A stretch of DNA of 14,967 bases from JAYENK01 sp034722035 (GTDB lineage Bacteria > Patescibacteriota > Patescibacteriia > Patescibacteriales > UBA12075), in the NCBI GenBank assembly GCA_034722035.1, contig JAYENK010000028.1:1-14967 (forward strand), written 5' to 3'. Below, one piece after another: positions 1 to 6,969 of the stretch (positions are counted from its first letter, which is position 1; each line of letters begins with the position of its first letter). Under the pieces are notes generated by a model. That model had not been told where the DNA came from. It saw only the letters and a program-made list of their open reading frames with translations, and searched no databases. The position numbers and the translations under genes are program-made.

Positions 1-1783
1 TTGAACCAATTTGTATCTTTTCTAAATTTGCGTTAGTAATCCCTATCCCCTGATCCCGCATTACTGAAAATGCGTCAGCGGGACGACCAAGGTAAGACAC
101 TGTCTTAGTGTTTGAATTAATATAATAAGCTTCGCCATTATCTTCTACTTTAAGTATAATTTTACCTTTAAGGCGATCTGCCATAGCGCTTCCGTGAATT
201 TTATTTTTCGCTTCAATATATTTTTGATCGTCTTCATAACTTTTAGTCAATGACTTTAACAAATAACTGTCAATTTTATTTTTTAGTTCTTTGCCTGTAA
301 TTTCTTCTGAAGCAAACCCCAAAACATATTCATCACCGATAATAATTAACGGAACGCCTGCTGAGCTAATTTGATTTTTAGCAACTGCTTGCTGATATAG
401 CTTATTATTATCCTCATTGTTATAAATTTCATAACTGTTTATTTTTAAATAAGGATGTGAATATTCTAATTTATTCAAGAATGATTTTGCTTTATCGCAA
501 TGCGGACAATTTTCTCCAGTAAAAAAATCAACTTCAAGCTCCGTAATCTCTTCAGAATTTTGCCCGTTGATTAAATACAAATCTTCATCCATTTCAACTT
601 TAGCAAAATCTCTGCGTATTTTTGTTAAAAAATATTCTTTGTCGCCTATTATCTCTTTTATCCCTTCTAAATTACCATCATAGACTTCTTCTTCCATTTT
701 TATTAATTTTTCAACATTTATAATTTCCGCATATTCATTGCTAAATCTCGGAGCCTTCATTTGGTTATCCGTTAAAATATACAATAATATTTCATTTGTT
801 TTTGAAGATTCACTTGGATCTTCCGGAACTCTTGTGGAAATCTGTGAAATTTTCAAAGGATAAATAATCGTATCGGTTTTAAAACTTATTTTAATCGGCT
901 CAATATAGTCGCTATACAGGGAAATGTTTTTTATGTCTAATCGTCTTTTAATAGCAATATCAATTGCTTCTTTGATTTCATTTTTAAACTCTGTCCAGTC
1001 ATGTTCAATGTGTTTTTCAATATCATCTTTTTCAAATCTTTGATTAAACATCTCTAATGTTATTTCTTCTTGATTATCAATATTTAAAATATTTATGATT
1101 ATATTGTAAGTAGATTTAAATTGTTCAAAATTATTATTTTTAAAAGAATTTATACAATAATCTGCACATTTTTCGGAAAAATTTTCTTGGTTCACATCGC
1201 TGTCAATTTGCTTTAAATCTTCTATGGCTTGATTTAAAATATTTTCTGGTTTAATTCTCATAGCTGTAAAATACCATTTTTTTTTAACATACCAATCAAG
1301 CAATTCTTTTGCTTCTTGGTTTACTTTATAATCATTATTATTTAACCAATCAAACAAACCGTCAACTCCTGACGCGGACAACACGGTTATTTCATAAATG
1401 CCGATATTTTTTTGGCTATGAACAACAACATTTGATTCTCCTGTTGCCAACTCTTTATTGCCTTCTGCATCATTAAAATAATTTCGCATTTCTTCTCCTG
1501 TCACTATTGATAATTCCGTAAAAATATCTTTTGGGGCTTTGCTCGCTTTAGGATAGCTTGGCGTTGGTATTACCCAAACAAATTCATTAGTCTCTCCTTC
1601 ATAATTAACTTTTAAATATAAATCTTCTTCACCGTTTTTATAAACGATTAAAGATGTTTGCGAGGGTTCATAAATGTCTTTATCATCCCATTGATAAGGA
1701 ATCATTCCGCCATCAGCCAACAAAACCAAGGGGGTAAACAACATTACCCCTAAAAGCGAGTAAAAAAAAGTTTTTTTAAACAT
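1..1783 (-). CDS. Secreted DUF2330 protein with C-terminal glutaredoxin-like domain (partial, runs off left edge)
   Basis: An open frame of 594 codons runs from the ATG at 1781-1783 to the window edge without a stop, so the C-terminus is missing. Residues 1-23 form a signal peptide (KK, then a hydrophobic stretch ending LVLLA), so the protein is probably exported. Residues about 24-177 match the DUF2330 pattern as I know it (DIYEPSQTSLIVYKNGEED, EFVWVIPTPS, GIYEITVLSASG, WYFTAMRI). The second half of that domain resumes near residue 293 (EPIKISFKTDTIIYPLKIS) and ends near 406, so about 115 residues appear inserted in it. A thioredoxin-fold domain follows, with a CPHC redox motif at C426/C429 and a VPLIII cis-Pro-like segment. 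From about 530 a small domain begins (RLKGKIILKVEDNGEAYYIN, GIGITNANLEKI) resembling C-terminal modules of CPR surface proteins. Function is unknown; the CPHC pair suggests thiol-disulfide chemistry outside the membrane. No clear ribosome binding site is visible. Confidence 0.85.
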   Translation of the reverse strand, partial: MFKKTFFYSLLGVMLFTPLVLLADGGMIPYQWDDKDIYEPSQTSLIVYKNGEEDLYLKVNYEGETNEFVWVIPTPSYPKASKAPKDIFTELSIVTGEEMRNYFNDAEGNKELATGESNVVVHSQKNIGIYEITVLSASGVDGLFDWLNNNDYKVNQEAKELLDWYVKKKWYFTAMRIKPENILNQAIEDLKQIDSDVNQENFSEKCADYCINSFKNNNFEQFKSTYNIIINILNIDNQEEITLEMFNQRFEKDDIEKHIEHDWTEFKNEIKEAIDIAIKRRLDIKNISLYSDYIEPIKISFKTDTIIYPLKISQISTRVPEDPSESSKTNEILLYILTDNQMKAPRFSNEYAEIINVEKLIKMEEEVYDGNLEGIKEIIGDKEYFLTKIRRDFAKVEMDEDLYLINGQNSEEITELEVDFFTGENCPHCDKAKSFLNKLEYSHPYLKINSYEIYNNEDNNKLYQQAVAKNQISSAGVPLIIIGDEYVLGFASEEITGKELKNKIDSYLLKSLTKSYEDDQKYIEAKNKIHGSAMADRLKGKIILKVEDNGEAYYINSNTKTVSYLGRPADAFSVMRDQGIGITNANLEKIQIGS

Positions 1784-1843
1784 ATTTTTTTATTAATATT
1801 AAATTATCTTAGGTAAAATAAAACTCAGTCCGCTATCAAATCC

Positions 1844-2045
1844 CTAAACTTTCCTCCCTCTCCTATCTTTCGAAAAAACCTTAACCAAAAATTCTATTAA
1901 TGAGCTTACCCAAATTGTTTTTCTTGCTTCATTTATTTTTTCAAAATTTGTTACCGTCTCTCATTAAATTATCAAATCGTTCTCTATTGTTCTCATTTTT
2001 AATCCAATTGGATAATTTAATGAAATTATGAGCGATGGCATCAAG
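1844..2045 (-). pseudogene. Small frameshifted gene remnant between the DUF2330 gene and nuoF
   Basis: This 272-base gap on the minus strand is not featureless. One frame, starting next to the nuoF stop, reads CLDAIAHNFIKLSNWIKNEN and continues to RDGNKF before a TGA at 1941-1943. One base back, the adjoining frame continues without a break as NFEKINEARKTIWVSSLIEF and on to KVFSKDRRGRKV, ending at a TAG at 1844-1846. The join at NKF/NF shares sequence, as expected for a single-base frameshift in one former gene. The composition is protein-like (W, charged and hydrophobic residues in an amphipathic helical pattern). No start codon with a ribosome binding site is visible and I do not recognise the family. 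A 13-bp inverted repeat (1961-1973 and 2011-2023) and the palindrome ATCCAATTGGAT (2002-2013) lie inside it. Confidence 0.45.
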
Positions 2046-2055
2046 GCAGAAATTT

Positions 2056-3096
2056 TTAGACAGCTTTAATTAATTCATGTTCTTCTTTTGATATATTAAT
2101 ATTATGTTTCTTTTTCTTGCTCAATACATTATTGACATAAGAACGAATCGGAATTGGAACCGCGCGCCCTAGACCACAAAAAGAGGTGTCATGTAAAGTA
2201 TTTAACAAGGACGAAAACATTTTCCAATTCGGGTTTTTTTGTTTTAAAATCTCGTGCAAGCGCAAAGTCCCTTCACGACAAGGTGTGCACTGACCACAAG
2301 ATTCATTCATAAAAAAATCAACCCAAGTTTTAATTAAATCAATTGGATTCTCTTTGGTCATATCATATATTGTTATTAAGCCGGACCCGCTAATCGGCTG
2401 TTTGAGTTGAGTGCTATGCAAAACTTGACCACTGGCGTTACCACCAACTTGAACAAAAAAATCAAAATCAGGCCAATTATTGGTATGCTTTAAAATTATT
2501 TCGATTGTCCAATGTTCTTTTAAAAAAAATACTTTTTCATGTTTGGCTATACCGCTAATGGTAATAAAACGCTTTTTTTCATATTCATCACGTGCAATCA
2601 GACTTACGTCATAAAAAGTCTCAACATTATTAATTAAAGTTGGTCTAGCATAAAGACCGCTGGTAGTCGGAAAAGGTGGTCGCAAACGCGGCTCGATTCG
2701 CTCATGTTCCAGGGCGTTTAGGGCCGAACTTTCTTCACCGCCGACATAACCGGCTTGATACGGTTTACGAAAAATTTCGATTGGCGCATTGCCAATTATT
2801 TTTTCCAGCTCTTCTTTAAAATCAAAATAATAATCCGGATTTAAATACAAAAAAGCTTTATCCGCGCCCAAATAATCAAGCGCGATTTTCATCCCATCAA
2901 TAACGCGCCCACCATATTTATCCAATATATACCAATCTTTACCCACCCCGGGCTCACCCTCACTGGCATTACAAACAACATACTTCTTGTCAGCCTTCGT
3001 CTTTTTTACTATTTCCCATTTTTTACCCGTAGGAAAAGCCCCGCCACCACGACCGGTAAGTTCGGCTTTTTTTAGTTTTTGGATTATGTCATTCAT
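2056..3096 (-). CDS. nuoF: Stand-alone NuoF-like NADH-binding flavoprotein
   Basis: The 346-residue product resembles the NADH-binding 51-kDa subunit of Complex I and of bidirectional hydrogenases. Visible motifs in order: FMN/NADH site TGRGGGAFPTGKKW (14-27), NASEGEPG (43-50), GYVGGEESSALNALE (116-130), RPPFPTTSGLYARPTLINNV (139-158), an SLBB-like segment (VQVGGNASGQVL, 215-226), and the [4Fe-4S] domain ESCGQCTPCREG with C267, C270 and C273 plus the fourth cysteine C307 in SFCGLG. All four cluster ligands are present. The usual NADEGEPG signature is NASEGEPG here, so an Asp near the nucleotide site is replaced by Ser. The protein lacks the N-terminal region of full NuoF (usually about 420-450 residues). 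It lies just downstream of gap, and no other nuo or hydrogenase gene is visible. It could serve as a soluble diaphorase delivering NADH electrons to an unknown partner; that role is inferred. The ATG at 3096 is the first good start before the conserved region. Confidence 0.88.
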   Translation of the reverse strand: MNDIIQKLKKAELTGRGGGAFPTGKKWEIVKKTKADKKYVVCNASEGEPGVGKDWYILDKYGGRVIDGMKIALDYLGADKAFLYLNPDYYFDFKEELEKIIGNAPIEIFRKPYQAGYVGGEESSALNALEHERIEPRLRPPFPTTSGLYARPTLINNVETFYDVSLIARDEYEKKRFITISGIAKHEKVFFLKEHWTIEIILKHTNNWPDFDFFVQVGGNASGQVLHSTQLKQPISGSGLITIYDMTKENPIDLIKTWVDFFMNESCGQCTPCREGTLRLHEILKQKNPNWKMFSSLLNTLHDTSFCGLGRAVPIPIRSYVNNVLSKKKKHNINISKEEHELIKAV

Positions 3097-3146
3097 TGAT
3101 TACAATTTCTAATAATTTAATTTTTAATGTTTAAAACATTTTATCA

Positions 3147-3195
3147 TTGAAAAATTGAAAATTGTTTGAAAATTGAAAATTGAAAATTGAAAATT
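3147..3195. repeat. TTGAAAA short tandem repeat tract
   Basis: The gap between gap and the nuoF-like gene carries six TTGAAAA-type units, starting at 3147 (one extra A), 3155, 3166, 3173, 3180 and 3187; the last four are perfect and contiguous, and the first two are separated from them by TTGT. The tract ends two bases before the gap stop codon. Beside it is a short palindrome, AATGTTT-A-AAACATT (3126-3140). A related A/T repeat is found inside mnmA at 7075-7107. No promoter is obvious in this 100-base gap, so the nuoF-like gene may be read through from gap. Confidence 0.85.
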
Positions 3196-3196
3196 A

Positions 3197-4210
3197 TTAA
3201 ACCATCCTCTTCTTCTTCAAATACTCCACCAAATCAACCATTCGATTCGAGTATCCCCATTCATTGTCGTACCAGACGATTAATTTTAATAAATCGCTAC
3301 CCACTATTTTTGTCAGTGGCAAATCCACAATCGCGCTGGCCGGATTGCCGATAATATCACTTGAAACCAAAGACCCTTCACTTACTGTTATAATATTCTT
3401 TAGCCTAGCACTGCGAGCGGCCCTTTTTAGAGATTGCGTAAGTTTTTTCTCAGTAATTTTTCTGGTCGTTACAAAAACAATATCACAAAGAGAGCCGTTG
3501 GGTGTGGGCACGCGCACTGCCATACCGTCAAATTTATTTTTAAGTGACGGGATAGTCTTGGTTGTAGCAATGGCCGCTCCGGTTGTGGTTGGCACAATAT
3601 TAACAGCGGCCGAACGCGCTCGGCGCAAATCAAAGTGCGGTGCGTCTAACAAGCGCTGATCGGCAGTGTAAGAATGAATCGTCGTCATCAAAGCTTTTTT
3701 AATGCCAAAATTTTGCCTGATACAATCAGTCACCGGCGCCAAACAATTGGTAGTGCAAGAAGCATTTGATATTATTTTATCCGTTTTACGTAATTTTTGC
3801 TCATTTACACCTAAAACGATCGTTTTAATGCCGTCACTTTTAGCCGGAGCGCTAATTAAAACTTTTTTAGCGCCGGCCCACACATGAGCCATAGCCTCTT
3901 TTCTTGTACGAAAAAGACCGGTACACTCCAAAACAAGATCCACTTTCAACCCCTGCCAAGGCAAATGACGCGGATTTCTTTCTGATAAAATTTTATACGG
4001 CTTATTTAAGACTATAATCCGATCTTTTTTGGTACGAATTTTTTTATTAAATTTTCCATACACTGAATCATACTTCAACAAATGCGCCAAAGTCTCGGTA
4101 TCGGTCAAATCGTTGATAGCAACGATCTTAAGGTCTTTTAATCTTTTTTCCAGCAAAATTTTGAATACTGCCCTCCCGATCCGGCCAAAGCCGTTTATTG
4201 CGATGTTCAT
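3197..4210 (-). CDS. gap: Glyceraldehyde-3-phosphate dehydrogenase (type I)
   Basis: This 337-residue protein is full length for GAPDH. It oxidises glyceraldehyde-3-phosphate to 1,3-bisphosphoglycerate with NAD(P)+ and phosphate in cytoplasmic glycolysis. It opens with the dinucleotide-binding motif NIAINGFGRIGR (2-10 onward, GxGxxG at 7-12). AINDLTD (31-37) follows the second strand; this acidic form is typical of NAD-preferring enzymes. The catalytic segment SNASCTTNCLAPV places the nucleophile at C152, and the activating histidine is H179 in TTIHSYTADQ. Later landmarks are RARSAAVNIVPTTTGAA, the substrate-binding region around VRVPTPNGS, and the C-terminal WYDNEWGYSNRMVDL. It lies upstream of the nuoF-like gene in the same direction, which places an NADH producer beside a predicted NADH oxidiser. 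No ribosome binding site is close to the ATG; a TATAAT box is 26 bases upstream. Confidence 0.97.
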   Translation of the reverse strand: MNIAINGFGRIGRAVFKILLEKRLKDLKIVAINDLTDTETLAHLLKYDSVYGKFNKKIRTKKDRIIVLNKPYKILSERNPRHLPWQGLKVDLVLECTGLFRTRKEAMAHVWAGAKKVLISAPAKSDGIKTIVLGVNEQKLRKTDKIISNASCTTNCLAPVTDCIRQNFGIKKALMTTIHSYTADQRLLDAPHFDLRRARSAAVNIVPTTTGAAIATTKTIPSLKNKFDGMAVRVPTPNGSLCDIVFVTTRKITEKKLTQSLKRAARSARLKNIITVSEGSLVSSDIIGNPASAIVDLPLTKIVGSDLLKLIVWYDNEWGYSNRMVDLVEYLKKKRMV

Positions 4211-4236
4211 AATAAAAAACAGAAATTACGTCCTTA

Positions 4237-4242
4237 ATTATA
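4237..4242 (-). promoter_or_regulatory. Candidate -10 box for gap
   Basis: A perfect TATAAT on the minus strand lies 26 bases before the gap ATG. The region 16-17 bases upstream offers only a weak -35 (TGTGAA-like). The surrounding gap (4211-4353) is AT-rich and otherwise unremarkable. The transcript would have a leader of roughly 20 bases without a clear ribosome binding site near the ATG. Low-complexity DNA yields such boxes by chance. Confidence 0.4.
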
Positions 4243-4353
4243 CTGGTAACTATAAAAATTCACATTAAGACACGTAAATTCTAAAAATAATTAAAAATAA
4301 AAATATACATCCATTATTGCACAATAGATGATTACTTATATATATTATAACAT

Positions 4354-4395
4354 AAAAAACACAAAACCTCTAATTTTAATTAGAGGTTTTGTGTT
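4354..4395 (-). terminator. Intrinsic terminator of the rpsB-tsf-ricT operon
   Basis: A perfect 18-bp inverted repeat has arms at 4358-4375 and 4378-4395 (AACACAAAACCTCTAATT and its complement) with a 2-base centre. Read on the minus strand it is followed by a run of six T at 4359-4354, the classic hairpin plus U-tract. It lies 23 bases past the ricT stop codon. On the plus strand the downstream sequence is also fairly T-rich, but no plus-strand gene needs it. Confidence 0.9.
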
Positions 4396-4418
4396 ATACT
4401 TTTATTTTAATAGTTTAA

Positions 4419-5231
4419 TTATTTTTTATTTCGATTTAAATCTACTTCTATAACCGTATTATTTCCATTTTCACCGGAAAATTCAACGTTAACCGATTGT
4501 TTTAGGATGTTGTGGCCAACGACCACGCCACGCTTGCCATCAACGTTTACTTTGGCTCCCATCGATGGCATTTTTTTCTGCATCTCTTCATAGCCTTTTT
4601 GTTCATAGGCCAAACAACACATCAAACGACCGCACATACCGGATATCCGATCCGAACCACGATGAGAGCATTGCTGGCAATCAGCCATATCACTCGTAAT
4701 CGAATCAAGATTTGTTAAATGTCCACGACAGCAAAGACCACGCCCACAATGCCCAAGATCGCCGGTAACACGCGCTTCATCACGAATACCAATCTGCTGC
4801 AACCTGATCGTCTTGCCAAAATGACGCGTAAGATCCTTAACCATTTCTCTGAAATCAACTCGCCCATCCGCAATAAAAGCAAAAGTAATACGAGAACCGT
4901 CAAAGGAATAATAAACATCAATAAACTTCATTGGTAAATTGTGGCGTCGCTTAGCCGCTCCAACAAAATCAAGTGCTTCTTTTTTCTCTTTAAGTGTGGG
5001 GCGTTTTTCAAGATCACCCGGACCGGCTCGTCTGATTATATTTTTATTTTCACCATCTTGCTCTGATAAAAAAACTTTATCGTCAATTTCTTTAAAACCA
5101 ACTACCTGTCCAATTTCAAGACTGGATGAAGTTTTTACAATCACCTTATCTTTTAATTGGATATCTAAATCTTTATGCGCAAAATAAGACGCTTTATCCC
5201 AGAGAACAAATTGTACTTTAGCTACATTCAT
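4419..5231 (-). CDS. ricT: PSP1-domain protein, RicT/YaaT family
   Basis: The 270-residue product is a full-length PSP1 domain protein. In Bacillus subtilis the homologue RicT (YaaT) is part of the Y-complex, which carries iron-sulfur clusters and works with RNase Y in mRNA maturation; whether partners exist in this organism cannot be seen. The N-terminal half has the family pattern (VVKTSSSLEIGQVVG-like, residues 31-45). The conserved core DLGHCGRGLCCRGHL (158-172) and DCQQCSHRGSDRISGMCGRLMCCLAYEQ (from 184) holds eight cysteines: C162, C167, C168, C185, C188, C200, C205 and C206. KFIDVYYSFDGSRITFAFIADGRVDFRE (from 102) is another family hallmark. It starts 10 bases after the tsf stop and is followed by a strong terminator, so it is the last gene of the rpsB-tsf operon. 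The conserved pairing of translation genes and an RNA-processing factor is suggestive only. Confidence 0.93.
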   Translation of the reverse strand: MNVAKVQFVLWDKASYFAHKDLDIQLKDKVIVKTSSSLEIGQVVGFKEIDDKVFLSEQDGENKNIIRRAGPGDLEKRPTLKEKKEALDFVGAAKRRHNLPMKFIDVYYSFDGSRITFAFIADGRVDFREMVKDLTRHFGKTIRLQQIGIRDEARVTGDLGHCGRGLCCRGHLTNLDSITSDMADCQQCSHRGSDRISGMCGRLMCCLAYEQKGYEEMQKKMPSMGAKVNVDGKRGVVVGHNILKQSVNVEFSGENGNNTVIEVDLNRNKK

Positions 5232-5241
5232 TGTGAATAAT

Positions 5242-6045
5242 TTAATTTAAACTAAATCGAATAAACTTTTCAATTTTAACTTCACCCAAAATATCTTTAA
5301 CTTTCTTTTTATCATCCTTAATATATTCCTGGTTAAGCAAACATACTTCTTCGTAATACTTATTAATTTTGCCTTCCAAAATTTTATCAATAATATTCTC
5401 CGGTTTTCCTTCTTTCAATAATTGTTCTTTATAAATTTCCTTTTCCTTGTCAGTCTCCTCACTAGGCACTTCTTCCGGGTTTAAATATTTGGGATCAGTA
5501 GCCGCGACTTGCATTGCAATATCATGCGCCAAGTCATCTTCACCCTCCTTATCAAGAGAAATCAAAACACCGATTTTACCACCCAAATGAGAATAAGCGG
5601 ATAAAGTTCCGGCTGCTTTGATTACAGCAACATCTTTTATCTCCATTTTTTCACCGATTGTTCCGCTCAAATTTGCCAAAGCGTCTCCTGCTGTATTTTC
5701 ATCCATTTTAGCATCCAGTAATGCTCGTTTATCACTAACATCAACCGACTTTAATGTTTCTAAAATTTTATCGGTTAAATTTTGAAACTTCTCATTGCGC
5801 ACAACAAAATCAGTTTCTGCACTCACTTTTATCATATAAGCAGTTTTTTTGCCATCACTTAAGGCTAATTTGATAATGCCTTCGCTTGCCTCTTTGTCTC
5901 CACGTTTAGCTGCCTTGGCAATGCCTTGCTTTCTTAAATATTCAATTGCTCGCTCTATATCATTGTTCGTTTCGTCCAAAGCTTTTTTACAAGCGCCCAT
6001 ACCAGCCCCGGTTTTTCCACGTAATTCTTTTATAAGCTGTAACAT
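5242..6045 (-). CDS. tsf: Elongation factor Ts
   Basis: This 267-residue protein is EF-Ts, the guanine-nucleotide exchange factor that recycles EF-Tu from its GDP form. The N-terminal UBA-like domain reads IKELRGKTGAGMGACKKALDE (from 5) through EYLRKQGIAKAAKR (35-48). The diagnostic EF-Tu contact motif TDFV is at 78-81 (VSAETDFVVRNEKF). The core domain contains AHDIAMQVAATDPKYL and the C-terminal part has GKINKYYEEVCLLNQEYI, both typical. The length is within the bacterial range. It begins 11 bases after the rpsB stop, the common rpsB-tsf order, and is followed by ricT instead of the often-seen pyrH-frr pair. No distinct ribosome binding site precedes the ATG, consistent with translational coupling to rpsB. 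Confidence 0.97.
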   Translation of the reverse strand: MLQLIKELRGKTGAGMGACKKALDETNNDIERAIEYLRKQGIAKAAKRGDKEASEGIIKLALSDGKKTAYMIKVSAETDFVVRNEKFQNLTDKILETLKSVDVSDKRALLDAKMDENTAGDALANLSGTIGEKMEIKDVAVIKAAGTLSAYSHLGGKIGVLISLDKEGEDDLAHDIAMQVAATDPKYLNPEEVPSEETDKEKEIYKEQLLKEGKPENIIDKILEGKINKYYEEVCLLNQEYIKDDKKKVKDILGEVKIEKFIRFSLN

Positions 6046-6056
6046 ATTTTTATTTA

Positions 6057-6755
6057 TTAATTTATTAATTTTTTCTCTGCTTTTCCTGCTAGTATTGCTT
6101 CTTTTACTGTGTCCAAAACTAATTTAATTGTTTTGGTCGCGTCATCGTTGGAAGGAATAACATAATTAATCCCTGTTGGATTTACATTGGTATCGCAAAT
6201 CGCAATAATGGGGATATTCCTTTTTTTTGCTTCGGTTACTGCTGTTTTTTCCGTCTTGATATCCCAAACAAAAATAGCATCCGGTAAACGAGTCATTTTA
6301 TTTAGACCACCAACCTTAAATTCTAATTTTTCAATTTCTCGATCAAAATCAAGCTGTTCTTTTTTGGTATACTTGCTAAGATCCCCGGTTTTCTTCTTGG
6401 CAGATAAACCCTGATATTTTTTAATCGTTCGTTTGAGTACTAAAAAATTGGTCAGGGTTCCTCCCAGCCATTTTTCTTTTACATAAGGCATCTCTGTCTC
6501 CTTGGCTAATGCGGCAATCGATTCTTTGACTTGCATTTTAGTGCCAACAAAAAGAATCATTTTGCCTTCACTGGAAAACTTTTTAATAAACTCGAGCGCC
6601 TCTTCAAAAAGTTTCTTGGTTTGCATTAAATCAATAATATGCACACCATGTCTTTCACCAAAAATAAAAGGCTCCATTTTCGGGTGCCATTTGCCTGTTC
6701 GATGCCCAAAATGCATACCAGCCTTGAGCATCTGTTCGATACTTGGAATTTTCAT
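6057..6755 (-). CDS. rpsB: 30S ribosomal protein S2
   Basis: The 232-residue product is ribosomal protein S2 of the small subunit, located between the head and body and needed for S1 binding in many bacteria. Diagnostic segments are MLKAGMHFGHRTGKWHPKME (9-28), IFGERHGVHIIDLMQT, FVGTKMQVKESIA, YVKEKWLGGTLTNF, LNKMTRLPDAIFVWD and the C-terminal IPIIAICDTNVNPTGINYVI followed by IPSNDDATKTIKLV. It is slightly short of the usual 240-260 residues, mainly at the C-terminus. The ATG is preceded by AAAGGA with 6-7 bases spacing, one of the few recognisable ribosome binding sites here. It is the first gene of the rpsB-tsf-ricT operon and has a structured leader. Confidence 0.97.
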   Translation of the reverse strand: MKIPSIEQMLKAGMHFGHRTGKWHPKMEPFIFGERHGVHIIDLMQTKKLFEEALEFIKKFSSEGKMILFVGTKMQVKESIAALAKETEMPYVKEKWLGGTLTNFLVLKRTIKKYQGLSAKKKTGDLSKYTKKEQLDFDREIEKLEFKVGGLNKMTRLPDAIFVWDIKTEKTAVTEAKKRNIPIIAICDTNVNPTGINYVIPSNDDATKTIKLVLDTVKEAILAGKAEKKLIN

Positions 6756-6774
6756 ATTTTTTTCCTTTTACCAC

Positions 6775-6824
6775 GCCATAGTTCGAGCTTAAGCGAAGAA
6801 CGACGGCGGGTTTCACCTCTACCC
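6775..6824 (-). promoter_or_regulatory. Structured rpsB leader: two abutting hairpins
   Basis: On the minus strand, just 19 bases upstream of the rpsB ATG, a 33-base imperfect hairpin spans 6807-6775. Its ends pair as GCCGT/GTGGC-type (GCC with GGC plus a G-U and T-A pair), an inner GTTC pairs with GAAC, and the tip is GCTTAAGC. Directly before it, a GGGT/ACCC small stem spans 6824-6808 with no base between the two. Such leaders commonly mediate feedback control of ribosomal protein operons, where S2 binds its own mRNA; that role is inferred. The block is much richer in G+C than the flanking leader sequence. Confidence 0.5.
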
Positions 6825-6914
6825 AAGTAAGCTAATATTAAATAAATATTAACAGGAAATTTGTTTTTTGGGTATGTGTGATTTAACTAATTAAATTATA
6901 TTTATTATTTGTAT

Positions 6915-6954
6915 AGAGTATTATTTTTTAAACCTTTTGTCAATATTGACAAAA
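6915..6954 (-). promoter_or_regulatory. 20-bp palindrome overlapping a candidate rpsB -35 box
   Basis: TTTTGTCAATATTGACAAAA (6935-6954) is a perfect 20-bp palindrome, 15 bases beyond the mnmA stop. Because of its symmetry it supplies a consensus TTGACA on both strands. On the minus strand the TTGACA at 6943-6938 is followed after 17 bases by TACTCT (6920-6915), a weak -10; a perfect TATAAT lies further downstream without a matching -35. The palindrome could be an operator on the rpsB promoter or a weak mnmA terminator hairpin (8-bp stem, ATAT loop), but no U-tract follows on either strand, so operator is favoured. No regulator is encoded nearby. Confidence 0.5.
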
Positions 6955-6969
6955 ATATAATATTATTGC

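Noticed and set aside
1961..2023. 13-bp inverted repeat TCATTAAATTATC / GATAATTTAATGA as a terminator for nuoF
   Set aside because: The arms are 37 bases apart, AT-only in practice and not followed by a T run; they also fall inside the protein-like remnant, so chance is likely.
3264..3659. Plus-strand open frame of 131 codons
   Set aside because: It is wholly antisense to the well-supported gap gene and its product is low-complexity and unlike any family I know. The same applies to the other plus-strand frames inside ricT, rpsB, res and mod.
4300..4335. Imperfect hairpin CATC...TATTG / CAATAGATG upstream of gap
   Set aside because: It needs a three-base bulge, is AT-rich and has no link to a promoter or terminator.
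4715..4921. Minus-strand 68-codon frame inside ricT
   Set aside because: It lies in another frame of the conserved PSP1 cysteine core and is explained by that gene.
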